A stretch of 64,000 nucleotides of DNA from Parapedobacter sp035556095. Its GTDB lineage: Bacteria > Bacteroidota > Bacteroidia > Sphingobacteriales > Sphingobacteriaceae. The stretch spans positions 1 to 64,000 of the forward strand of contig NZ_DATMFT010000007.1 of NCBI RefSeq assembly GCF_035556095.1, in the 5' to 3' direction. Under the pieces are notes generated by a model. That model saw nothing but the letters and a program-made list of their open reading frames with translations, did no database searches and was not told the origin of the DNA. The translations under genes and the position numbers were made by a program. Shown piece after piece: positions 43,290 through 52,199 of the stretch (its first letter is position 1; the number at the start of each line of letters is the position of its first letter).

Positions 43290-46200
43290 CATGAAGGCAT
43301 TGTTCACCCTATTAACAGCAGTAGTCCTGCTGTCTCAAGGCCATGTTGCCCGTGCCCAAACAAATATAACGGTTACCGGCCACGTCATTGACGAGAACCG
43401 GCAACCTTTCGGCGGCGTTACCGTATTAACGGGTAGGCCCCTCAGGGCGCTAACATCCACAGACGATAACGGAAATTTCCGGGTATCTGTGCCCGCCAAT
43501 GCCGTGTTGGTGTTCCGAATCGTAGGCTACAATGAGCGTTCACAGAATGTTGGCTCCGGACGGACGGTCCTCAACATACAGCTTGCGCCGCTTGACAACC
43601 AACTTGAAGAAGTGGTTATCCGCGGATACCAGAAGCGCTCCAAAGAACTAAGTACCGGTTCTTCCTTCGGCTTGAGTGGCGACGATGTGCAAGACGTCCC
43701 CACGGCCAACATCGAGCAATTGCTCCAAGGACGTGTACCGGGAATGAACACCCAGATAACCACGGGTGCCCCCGGCTTTCGTGGTTCTACCCAGATCCGC
43801 GGGCTCTCAACGGTGTCGATGACCGGTTCGGGCAACCAGTCCTTCCTGCAGCCCACATCACCGCTCTACGTGATCGACGGCATACCGATGGATGCGGACA
43901 GGGCTACCGAATACGGCTTCCAACAGCAGGGCCCTGGCATCAGCCCGCTTTCACTCATCCCGCAGGAAGACATCGCCAGCATCGAAATCCTGAAAGATGC
44001 ACAGGCTACGTCACTCTACGGCTCAATGGCCGCCTATGGGGTCATCATCATCACTACCAAGCGCGGAAACTCACCGATTCCGCGCGTGCGCTACACGCAC
44101 AATTCATTCATCCGTACACCACCCAAGCTGCGTGAAACGCTGGGTGGCAATCTGGAGCGGCAACTCAAACTGCAACAAATCTACGGCAATGCGATGTCCG
44201 TTAATGATATCTGGGACATCTCAAGTACACCGTTTCTTTCCGACAGCCTCAATGCCTACTGGAACAACTCCACCAACTGGCAGGACTATTATTACCGTAC
44301 CCAGTACAACCAAAGCCACAACCTGCATATTGACGGAGGCGACCAACTGTTCAACTACAAAGCCAACCTCGGCTATTTCAGCGACCAGGGCATCATCCGC
44401 AATACCGGCTTCACGCGGTACAACGCCAACCTGCGCATGGAGTATCAACCTGAAGACCGGCGGTTCCAGATTATCGGAGCGGTGACGGGGCAACTTGGCC
44501 AACAAAGCGTGGGCGACGGCATTGGTATGTTGCAAACCGGCGTGGCAAGCAACGGGCTTTCCTCTACCCTGCTGCCGCCACCTTCTTTTTACCAAGCGGG
44601 TGGCAGCCACAGTTCGGTACTGGCCACAGACAACGATAACGCGACGCGACTTATCCGCGCCAATCTCGAAGGAAGCTATGAATTTATCCAAGGACTGCGC
44701 GCCAGCACCAGCGTAAGTTACGAGTACGAATCGAAGACCGAAGACACCTTCACACCGGCTGTGGCCAATAATCAATTCGCGGAGGTGTACTCTTACAACG
44801 GACGCACCACACAACTATACAACCGCAATAGCTTGAATTATTCGGCTACATTCAACGATAACCATAACCTATTCATCAACTTCTTCAACGAGTTTCGCAT
44901 CGCCGGGCGTCAAAGCGCAGTAACGCGGAACGAACGGAGTCCTAATGACCAATTGCAAGGCCCCCTTGGGTACGATGGCTACTTCTCGCGGGGTGGTGGA
45001 TTGTTGGACGACTATACCGATGAACGGGCCGCTTCATTCGCCTTGGCGGCATCTTACGATTTCAACAAACGTTACGTGGTGGATCTCTCCTACCGGCTCG
45101 ATGGTTCGTCGGCCAATGGCTTTGAAAACCTATACGCCCGCAACCCGGCCATCGGACTCCGCTGGAACTTCGACAAAGAGCCGTTCCTGGAAGGATTGGA
45201 ATGGCTCGACTACGGCGCGATCAGGTTGAGCTGGGGTGTCAACATCATCCCTACGGGTACCCTAGAACGCATCTATGGTAGATTCGACATCACCGGCAAC
45301 TACAACGGGCAGCAGGGCATCGGCTTGGATTTCGACCAAATCCCAAATCCGGGTCTCCAACCGAAAACGAATACCCAATACAACGCCGGGCTCGATTTCT
45401 CGCTGTTCAACAGCCGTGTAGAAGTGATTTATGACACCTATTTCAAAAAGGTTGAAAACGAGCTGTTCGAGCAGTTCCTGCCCAACACCACCGGCTTTAA
45501 CAAAATCTTCAGCAACGGTGCCGGCATCGCCAACTATGGGCACGAATTGTTCGTCATGTTCCGTCCGTTGAACCTGGATAGCGATTTTAACCTCACCTTT
45601 TCGGTAAACGGCGCTTACAACAAAGATGTGTTGCTTTCGCTGCCCGACCACTATTCCGGCCAGTTTATCCGCTGGGATTTTGACGTCAATCAGTACAACC
45701 AGCACGTGATCCTGCGCGTCGGCGGGGCCACTTTGGCTAATTACCTGTACGTCAACGAGGGCGTGTTTGCCACGGATGCTGACGTGCCGGTAGACCCGGT
45801 TACGGGCCTCCGCTACCAGACCAACGGCCAGGCCTTCCAAGCCGGCGACCCCATGATCCAAGATGCCAACAACGACTATTACCTCACCACGGAAGACTAC
45901 CAGCGTACGGGCAACTCCCAGCCGCTGTTTACGGGCGGAGCATCCATCATGCTCAATTACAAAAACTTCGGTTTTAACCTCAACGGCTCATTCACCGGAA
46001 AACGGACGATCCTCAACAATGCACTTGCGCAGCGTCTCGGCCTGATGGGCAATCCGTTCGGCAATCGGGTAGTCGTACCGTTGAACGACGTGGACATGTG
46101 GCGCCAACCGGGCGATCAGGCCACTTACCCGTATGTTTATGATTACAAGCGTTATGGTGCCATACGGCCGGTACGCTTTGACCAGACCCTATGGGCCGAA

Positions 46201-46434
46201 GACGGCACCTATTTCAAGATCAATAGCATTGTCCTTTCCTACATGTTCGAGCGGGATCTGGTCCGCCAATGGGGGCTGGACAACCTACGGGTGTATATAT
46301 CGGGTGAAAACCTGCATACTTTCTCGAGGTTTACCGGCCCCAACCCCGAAAACGTGACGACGATGGGCCGTGATGTTTCCGAGGGCTACCCCGTGCCCCG
46401 CACCTACAACGTCGGTTTAAACATTGGATTCTAA
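43282..46434 (+). CDS. SusC-like TonB-dependent transporter
   Basis: The protein has about 1050 residues. Starts at 43282 (MNNMKALF) or 43291 (MKALF) are both plausible and overlap or follow the previous stop; the frame from 43192 has no signal sequence. After the signal (FTLLTAVVLLSQGHVARAQ) comes a carboxypeptidase-regulatory-like domain (ITVTGHVIDENRQPFGGVTV, about 20-105), then a plug (LEEVVIRGYQKRSKELSTGS, IRGLSTVSMTGSGNQSF, PLYVIDGIPMDADR, SIEILKDAQATSLYGSMAAY). The barrel ends PVPRTYNVGLNIGF. It is the second pore in the operon and differs from the first in having the N-terminal domain. Confidence 0.92.
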   Translation: MNNMKALFTLLTAVVLLSQGHVARAQTNITVTGHVIDENRQPFGGVTVLTGRPLRALTSTDDNGNFRVSVPANAVLVFRIVGYNERSQNVGSGRTVLNIQLAPLDNQLEEVVIRGYQKRSKELSTGSSFGLSGDDVQDVPTANIEQLLQGRVPGMNTQITTGAPGFRGSTQIRGLSTVSMTGSGNQSFLQPTSPLYVIDGIPMDADRATEYGFQQQGPGISPLSLIPQEDIASIEILKDAQATSLYGSMAAYGVIIITTKRGNSPIPRVRYTHNSFIRTPPKLRETLGGNLERQLKLQQIYGNAMSVNDIWDISSTPFLSDSLNAYWNNSTNWQDYYYRTQYNQSHNLHIDGGDQLFNYKANLGYFSDQGIIRNTGFTRYNANLRMEYQPEDRRFQIIGAVTGQLGQQSVGDGIGMLQTGVASNGLSSTLLPPPSFYQAGGSHSSVLATDNDNATRLIRANLEGSYEFIQGLRASTSVSYEYESKTEDTFTPAVANNQFAEVYSYNGRTTQLYNRNSLNYSATFNDNHNLFINFFNEFRIAGRQSAVTRNERSPNDQLQGPLGYDGYFSRGGGLLDDYTDERAASFALAASYDFNKRYVVDLSYRLDGSSANGFENLYARNPAIGLRWNFDKEPFLEGLEWLDYGAIRLSWGVNIIPTGTLERIYGRFDITGNYNGQQGIGLDFDQIPNPGLQPKTNTQYNAGLDFSLFNSRVEVIYDTYFKKVENELFEQFLPNTTGFNKIFSNGAGIANYGHELFVMFRPLNLDSDFNLTFSVNGAYNKDVLLSLPDHYSGQFIRWDFDVNQYNQHVILRVGGATLANYLYVNEGVFATDADVPVDPVTGLRYQTNGQAFQAGDPMIQDANNDYYLTTEDYQRTGNSQPLFTGGASIMLNYKNFGFNLNGSFTGKRTILNNALAQRLGLMGNPFGNRVVVPLNDVDMWRQPGDQATYPYVYDYKRYGAIRPVRFDQTLWAEDGTYFKINSIVLSYMFERDLVRQWGLDNLRVYISGENLHTFSRFTGPNPENVTTMGRDVSEGYPVPRTYNVGLNIGF

Positions 46435-46441
46435 GCGCGAT

Positions 46442-47971
46442 ATGATTATGAGAACAGTTAAATGGATAATAATACTCACCTTGGCGGTAACCGCTTCCTC
46501 CTGCAAGGAATTCCTCACGGTACAGCCGGTAGACCGGCTCACCGGGAATAACTTCTATCTTTCAAAAGGTGATGTAGAGGCCAACGTGGCCAATATGTAC
46601 AGCATGTTTTTCGAGAAAATCAACGAGAGTTGGGTCATCGGAGCCATCGGCGAGACACGCTCTGGCGAAGTGTTCGCTTCGCCGGGTGCCAACAGTTACA
46701 GCGCCCGAAGGGTAGTCGAATTCCTCGGTAACAACGACATGCTTTCCGTCATCTCTTCGGGCACACCGTGGGATTGGTATAATTATATCAACGTGACGGA
46801 CTGGAAGCGGTATTACCAGGTCATCCAAACCGCCAATATCCTGATAAGCAAGCTGGAAGAAGGCATACCCGGTCTCAGCGAAACAGACAAATCCCGATAC
46901 ATCGCTGAAGCGACCTTCATGCGCTGCTTTACTTATTTCTGGATGGTGCGGCTGTATGGCGACGTGGTTTATTACACCGACCCTTACCACGCCGAGGAAT
47001 TGGCCCGCGAGCCCATGGTATCCGTACTGAACAAATGCTTGGAGGACCTGCGCCCGCACAAAGACGCACTTCCATGGCAGTTTCCCGATCCGGCATTGAA
47101 AGGCGCGCGCGCATCCCGCGGCAGCATCATTGCCCTGCTTATGCACATGAACATGTGGAACGCCGGCTTTGACCGCAACAGGCGCGAACAGTATTACGCC
47201 GAGGTTGCCGCTTTGGGTACCGAGCTGATCCAGCAGGGCCCCTATCGGCTCTACCCGCTTACCGAAGACGGCTGGGCCACGGTGATGAAGGGCCGGTCGG
47301 ACGAAAGCCTGTTCGAATTTTACAGGAGCATCAACTACCAGGATGCCAACGCGGCGCTGTCACCCTTCGGCGACCATTTCCTGCGTTGGCCGTACAAGTT
47401 CCCACGCTTCAACAACCAGATCAGCCATTGCTATTTCATCGATACATACATGGCCAAGCTATACCCCGCCGGGTTGGCCGATAAGCGTGCCGATTTCTGG
47501 TTTGACGATATGCTGTCAAACAGCGGGCAGTTCACGGCAGTCAAATTCGGCTTCAACGTTTATGCATCGGGCAACGAAGACCGCAACCCCGACAATACGT
47601 TCATGATTTTCCGATATGCCGACGCCATCCTGTTACATGCAGAAGCACTGGCTGAGCTATCGCGGGACACCGAAGCGATCGCGTCGCTCAACCTCATCCG
47701 CAACCGTGCCGAGGCTACGCCATATACCGGTACCGGCGGGCAGGAGCTGAGGGATTTCATCTTTTGGGAACGCTGCCGTGAATTGTTTGGCGAGGGCCAC
47801 CGTTATTTCGACCTGGTACGTACGCAACGCATCATGAACCCCACGTTCGCACGGAACCCGTTGAACTCGGACCAGTACAACCGAAGGGCGTGGACATGGC
47901 CCTTAAACCCATCGGCACGGATAAACAATCCGAAAGTCGTACTCAATGAATATTGGCTCAACTTCAGATAA
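46442..47971 (+). CDS. SusD-like surface lipoprotein
   Basis: The protein has 509 residues with signal MRTVKWIIILTLAVTASSCK, lipobox Cys at about 22. SusD scaffold segments ANVANMYSMFFEKINESWVI, AEATFMRCFTYFWMVRLYGD, IASLNLIRNRAEATPY and the ending FWERCRELFGEGHRYFDLVR, NEYWLNFR are clear. ATG 46442 is chosen because the frame from 46424 overlaps the previous stop and adds a charged stretch before the signal. It is the lid partner of the SusC at 43282. Confidence 0.93.
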   Translation: MIMRTVKWIIILTLAVTASSCKEFLTVQPVDRLTGNNFYLSKGDVEANVANMYSMFFEKINESWVIGAIGETRSGEVFASPGANSYSARRVVEFLGNNDMLSVISSGTPWDWYNYINVTDWKRYYQVIQTANILISKLEEGIPGLSETDKSRYIAEATFMRCFTYFWMVRLYGDVVYYTDPYHAEELAREPMVSVLNKCLEDLRPHKDALPWQFPDPALKGARASRGSIIALLMHMNMWNAGFDRNRREQYYAEVAALGTELIQQGPYRLYPLTEDGWATVMKGRSDESLFEFYRSINYQDANAALSPFGDHFLRWPYKFPRFNNQISHCYFIDTYMAKLYPAGLADKRADFWFDDMLSNSGQFTAVKFGFNVYASGNEDRNPDNTFMIFRYADAILLHAEALAELSRDTEAIASLNLIRNRAEATPYTGTGGQELRDFIFWERCRELFGEGHRYFDLVRTQRIMNPTFARNPLNSDQYNRRAWTWPLNPSARINNPKVVLNEYWLNFR

Positions 47972-48003
47972 ATTACAGATACAGCGTGAAAAAAAAAGTT
48001 GAA

Positions 48004-48810
48004 ATGATGGAGCATACAATAAAACGACGCATATTTTGGCAGTTCACCGCCCTTCCGCTGCTGGTGGGGTTGGCTTGCCTTTCTTCATCGTGCGAGCGCG
48101 ATGACTATTACCTGGACGGCGGGTTGGCCAGTCCAACATTCAACGGCACGATGCTGGAATACCTCGATTCAAACCCGCAACTCGACACGATTGGCCAATT
48201 GGTACGACTGGCCGGTTTGGAAGAGAACTTCACCGCCGACGAATTGACTTTCTTCTCGCCCAGCGATGTGAATATCAAGCTGCTGCTTGGCCGGGTGAAT
48301 TACCAAGGCACCGATCCCGGTTGGATGGGCAATGGCGCGAACCAACAGCTTTACAACCTCGGCTTGGACACCATCCAGACCTTGGCCGATGTCGACTCGG
48401 CCATCTGGCGGAAATACCTCCAACGATATATGTTTCACGGCAGACATAAGCTGAGCGACTACCCGCAGATCGACTTCAGTGTGCTCAATACCTTCGGTGG
48501 TCAGAACTATTATGCTTACAACAACACGGTGAGCAACATCGGCGTGGTATTCAACGATGCGGTCAACGACGAGGGAAAACCTACCGAATCCCGACTGAAG
48601 TATATGGGTTACCGGCAGCTTCATATTTCGTATATACCCAACGTTTCTATTCCCGAATCTTGGAACACTGCGCCGGTAGCTTCGTCCGACATCCAACCCA
48701 GCAACGGCGTGGTGCATGTATTGGACTTCACTGGACGTGGGTTTGGCTTTATTGGGTTTGGCTTTAATCAGCAGGAAGTCATCAATGATATCATTCAAAG
48801 CAAGCGATAA
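48004..48810 (+). CDS. Fasciclin-like lipoprotein without discoidin module
   Basis: The protein has 268 residues: MMEHTIKRRIFWQFTALPLL starts the signal, with a lipobox Cys near residue 30 (CLSSSCERDD). The rest resembles the FAS1 part of the protein at 41035: MLEYLDSNPQLDTIGQLVRL, FTADELTFFSPSDVNIKLL, RKYLQRYMFHGRHKLSDYPQ, and a C-terminal VHVLDFTGRGFGFIGF. The C-terminal discoidin-like module is missing. ATG 48004 is chosen over the frame from 47953, which overlaps SusD. Place after SusD matches the first half of the operon, so the SusC-SusD-FAS1 triplet is duplicated. Confidence 0.78.
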   Translation: MMEHTIKRRIFWQFTALPLLVGLACLSSSCERDDYYLDGGLASPTFNGTMLEYLDSNPQLDTIGQLVRLAGLEENFTADELTFFSPSDVNIKLLLGRVNYQGTDPGWMGNGANQQLYNLGLDTIQTLADVDSAIWRKYLQRYMFHGRHKLSDYPQIDFSVLNTFGGQNYYAYNNTVSNIGVVFNDAVNDEGKPTESRLKYMGYRQLHISYIPNVSIPESWNTAPVASSDIQPSNGVVHVLDFTGRGFGFIGFGFNQQEVINDIIQSKR

Positions 48811-48829
48811 GACGTAAACGAAGATAACT

Positions 48830-50443
48830 ATGCAATCAATAATAAAAACAATCGTTGTACTGGCCACGTTGGGGTGCTGCTGCTGGTCGTGCAGCAAGGA
48901 AATGATACCGGAAGAACCGTATGGACCCGGAAAAGAGCCTTTGGGAATTACCGTGAACCGGAACCAGGCCCCCACTCCCGCTTCCGGCCTTCCAGGCACC
49001 GAGGTCACCATTAAAGCATCAGGACTGCTGCCGTTCCGCGAAGAGCTGGTCTTCCGATTCAACGGTGAAATCGCGGAAATCACCGAAGTAACGGAAACGG
49101 AAATCAAGCTTATCGTACCCGATTTTGCGAGCACGGGGGTAACCACCGTCTCCATCGGCGACGTCGTGGTATTCGGTCCGAATTTTTCTGTCACCGGCAA
49201 AATCAACGTCGACCCGACCTTCAATGCAGCGCGCGGTACCGACGGGAGTGTTGAGCAAGTCATCTGGACCGAAGACGGACGGATGCTGTTGGTCGGCAAC
49301 TTTACCGACTACGACAACAAGGGCGTCATCCGTCGCATCAACCGCATTGCCCGTACGTTTTCTGACGGCACCTACGATGCTAGTCTACGCTCCGGTCTCG
49401 GCGCAAACGGAGCCCTCAATGATATTGTCCCTTTCAATAACGGCTACCTCATCGGTGGCGCATTCAGCGGATACTCGCAACGGAGTACCGACATCAGTAA
49501 CCTCACGAAGCTAAACGGCAACGGCACCATTGACACGATGGGTATTCGCCCCTTCCGGCGGCCAGACCAGTCGGATACGATAAAATACTACCCGAGTTTC
49601 AACGGGGGCTTCGATGGGCACGTAGGCCGTGTTTATCCGCAAGGAAATAAGGTCGTAGTAGGCGGCGGCTTCCGCTATTACATCAGCAGGCAATATGATA
49701 AACCCAACCGGCTGGAAACACGCGATTCGGTCATCATGGATAGCGTGGAAGTACGGCACTTGGCCCGGTTGCATGCCGACGGCACCTTGGATTCGACCTT
49801 CCGGTTTGACGAGGCTGCCGACCGATTCCGCCCCGGTGGCAATGGTGACGTTTACACCATTGTTCATGATGGTGGTACACACAACGGCAAATTTATGGTT
49901 TATGGTAGTTTCAACCAATTTGATGGCGTGCCGGCCGGCCGGATACTTCGCCTGAATACCGATGGTTCGGTCGACGGAACCTTCAATCCCGGCGGATCGG
50001 GAGCCGACCAGTCCATCGCCAAACTCTTTTATAACGCTACGACACGGAAATACATCATTGCCGGTAATTTCCGGCAGTACAACGGAAAGCCTGCCAACCG
50101 CGTAGCGGTATTGAACGAAGACGGCACGCTCGACGAATCGTTTGTGGCCAAAACGTTCGATGGCAGCGGCCCCAACTTTGCCAAACAGCTGAGCGACGGG
50201 AAGATCATTGTCAGCGGCGATTTCCGTACGTATAATGGCGTCGCGCGAAACGGGTTTATGGTGCTCGACGAATCGGGCAATCTCATACCGGGTTATAATG
50301 CGACCGGCATATTCGACGGTACAATAGAGAATATCGTGGAAACGACGGGGCAGGATGGCCGCCGGGCACTCCTTATCTATGGCGAATTCAGCCAATTCAA
50401 CAGCAAGGATGCATACAACTATATCCGTGTAATTATTGAATAA
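48830..50443 (+). CDS. TIG/IPT and delta-60-repeat surface lipoprotein (DUF5008 type)
   Basis: The protein has 537 residues with lipobox Cys at about 19 (CCCWSCSKEM region, several Cys). An IPT/TIG domain follows (about 40-125: SGLPGTEVTIKASGLLPFRE, VPDFASTGVTTVSIGDVVVF). Then five or so delta-60-type repeats form a propeller-like chain: LARLHADGTLDSTFRFDEAA, RILRLNTDGSVDGTFNPGG, RVAVLNEDGTLDESFVAKTF and YIIAGNFRQYNGKP. I recall this arrangement as DUF5008. It is probably a surface binding protein; no catalytic motif is visible. Confidence 0.75.
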   Translation: MQSIIKTIVVLATLGCCCWSCSKEMIPEEPYGPGKEPLGITVNRNQAPTPASGLPGTEVTIKASGLLPFREELVFRFNGEIAEITEVTETEIKLIVPDFASTGVTTVSIGDVVVFGPNFSVTGKINVDPTFNAARGTDGSVEQVIWTEDGRMLLVGNFTDYDNKGVIRRINRIARTFSDGTYDASLRSGLGANGALNDIVPFNNGYLIGGAFSGYSQRSTDISNLTKLNGNGTIDTMGIRPFRRPDQSDTIKYYPSFNGGFDGHVGRVYPQGNKVVVGGGFRYYISRQYDKPNRLETRDSVIMDSVEVRHLARLHADGTLDSTFRFDEAADRFRPGGNGDVYTIVHDGGTHNGKFMVYGSFNQFDGVPAGRILRLNTDGSVDGTFNPGGSGADQSIAKLFYNATTRKYIIAGNFRQYNGKPANRVAVLNEDGTLDESFVAKTFDGSGPNFAKQLSDGKIIVSGDFRTYNGVARNGFMVLDESGNLIPGYNATGIFDGTIENIVETTGQDGRRALLIYGEFSQFNSKDAYNYIRVIIE

Positions 50444-50454
50444 CTAGTAAAACC

Positions 50455-52167
50455 ATGCGTTATACAATCCATACCAAAATAACATCCCCATCGGCCATAC
50501 TTGCCCTGATGGCCGCCACCCTCATCTGGTCATGCAACCAGGAATTTGCTAAGGTCATCCCGGAAACGGACCCGGTCGACTCGGTTGAAGTGGCTTTCGG
50601 CTCGCCACGTGTGCTCTATATCATTGCAGACGGCGCCCGCGGCAAATCGGTACGCGAGGGTGACTTCGCCCATATCCACTCGCTGCTTCCGAATGCCATA
50701 TACTCTTGGGAGTCACTGTCTGATGAGGAAACATCGCCACAGAACGGTACCAACTGGGCGGATTTGCTTACGGGTGTGCAAAAAAACAAGCACGGTGTTG
50801 TGGGAAATGACTTTTCCAGTGCCAACCTGGAAAGCTTTCCATTGATTTTTGAGCGCATCAAAGAGGCATTACCAACGAGCAACGTGCAGGTATATACATC
50901 ATCTTCGGCATTTCACGACCACCTCACGGCCGGTGCCGATACTCGTACGCTGTTGGATAACGATGCCGCGGTACAGGCAGCAGCAGCCAGTGCACTGACC
51001 GAAGACGACATTACCGTAGTAACCGCGCACTATACCGATGTAGACGAGGCCGGACGCCAGCACGGTTACGATTTATCCGTACCGGAGTACCAAGCCGCAC
51101 TCACCCAATTTGACGACCGTGTAGGCGAGCTCCTACAAGCGCTGCGCGACCGCCCCAATTACAGTTCGGAGAACTGGTTGGTGGTCATTACATCGAGCAA
51201 AGGTGGTGATTTCGAAGTCCCCGAATGGGAAAACGACAACACGATATTCAGCGAACCGGAAGTCAATACTTTTACCATTTTTTACGCCAATAGGTACAAC
51301 ACGCGGATTATCAACAAACCGTTCCTGGGCATCCGGTTCCAGGGCGATTTTGTCCATTTCCGTGACCAGGTACGCGGCGAGGTAACGGCCGGAAACAACG
51401 ATTTTTACAATTTGGACAACTCGGCGTTTACCATTGAACTGAAAATCAAGAAAAACCCTGGACCGGACAATAACTTCGAATACCGGTACCCGGCATTACT
51501 CTCCAAGCGGAACCGTTGGAGCTGGGATGACGTGGGCTGGACCATCTTCCTCGAAGGCCGCGGCTGGCAGTTCAACGCCCGTGGATTGGGCGGTAATGTA
51601 GGCCAGACAAACGGTGGTAACCTGGCCAATGCCACATGGAACAGCATTGCCGTGGTGGGCGTCATCCGCGACGGGGAGCGTTTTGTGCGCACGTATACCA
51701 ACGGCCAATTCAACAACGAAGTCAATATCACGAACTACGGTAGCATCACCAACGACCTACCGCTGATTCTTGGATCCCGAAACGAGGAGGGGCAGGCAGA
51801 CTGTTACATTGCAGACGTCCGTTTTTGGAAGGTTGCACTGCCCGAGGATGTACTGCGGCAATATTCGTGTGAAATCGGCGTTCCCGAAGACCATCCTTAT
51901 CACGATTTCCTTGCCGGTTTGTGGCCCGTGGTCGGATCTGAAGGCAATGAAATCAAAGATGAGGGACCATTGGGAGGCCACATGACCCTTTCGGGTGATA
52001 ACATCACGCGCGATCCCCTTGCTGACTACGTATGTGCACCAAGTTCTGAAGATTTGGGCGAAACAGTGCCCCGCAATATTGATGTTGCCGTGCAGATCAT
52101 GACGTGGCTCAAGGTTCCGCGCCAAGAAAACTGGCAATTGGATGGCCGGGTATGGCTCGATCAATAA
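50455..52167 (+). CDS. Alkaline-phosphatase-superfamily-like lipoprotein with LamG-like domain, likely inactive
   Basis: The protein has 570 residues, lipobox Cys at about 24 (LIWSCNQE). Residues 45-260 follow the phosphodiesterase/nucleotide pyrophosphatase fold: VLYIIADGARGKSV (first metal Asp), NGTNWADLLTGVQKNKHGVV (nucleophile Thr region) and HYTDVDEAGRQHGYDL. The segment that should read S/T-D-H-G is VVITSSKGGDFEVP: Asp and His are replaced by Ser and Lys. Residues about 300-470 look like a LamG/jelly-roll domain (NSIAVVGVIRDGERFVRTYT, FNNEVNITNYGS, ADVRFWKVALPEDVL), and the end is of the type I recall as DUF4983. A binding instead of a catalytic role seems likely. Confidence 0.7.
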   Translation: MRYTIHTKITSPSAILALMAATLIWSCNQEFAKVIPETDPVDSVEVAFGSPRVLYIIADGARGKSVREGDFAHIHSLLPNAIYSWESLSDEETSPQNGTNWADLLTGVQKNKHGVVGNDFSSANLESFPLIFERIKEALPTSNVQVYTSSSAFHDHLTAGADTRTLLDNDAAVQAAAASALTEDDITVVTAHYTDVDEAGRQHGYDLSVPEYQAALTQFDDRVGELLQALRDRPNYSSENWLVVITSSKGGDFEVPEWENDNTIFSEPEVNTFTIFYANRYNTRIINKPFLGIRFQGDFVHFRDQVRGEVTAGNNDFYNLDNSAFTIELKIKKNPGPDNNFEYRYPALLSKRNRWSWDDVGWTIFLEGRGWQFNARGLGGNVGQTNGGNLANATWNSIAVVGVIRDGERFVRTYTNGQFNNEVNITNYGSITNDLPLILGSRNEEGQADCYIADVRFWKVALPEDVLRQYSCEIGVPEDHPYHDFLAGLWPVVGSEGNEIKDEGPLGGHMTLSGDNITRDPLADYVCAPSSEDLGETVPRNIDVAVQIMTWLKVPRQENWQLDGRVWLDQ

Positions 52168-52199
52168 GTGAGCTGTTCATTTAACTAATTTAACCGCAT

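Noticed and set aside
48169..49299. 376-codon minus-strand frame
   Set aside because: Opposite two lipoprotein genes of the SusCD operon; no recognisable domain and it breaks the operon logic.
49511..50395. 294-codon minus-strand frame
   Set aside because: Antisense to the delta-60-repeat gene; its regularity only mirrors the repeats of that gene.
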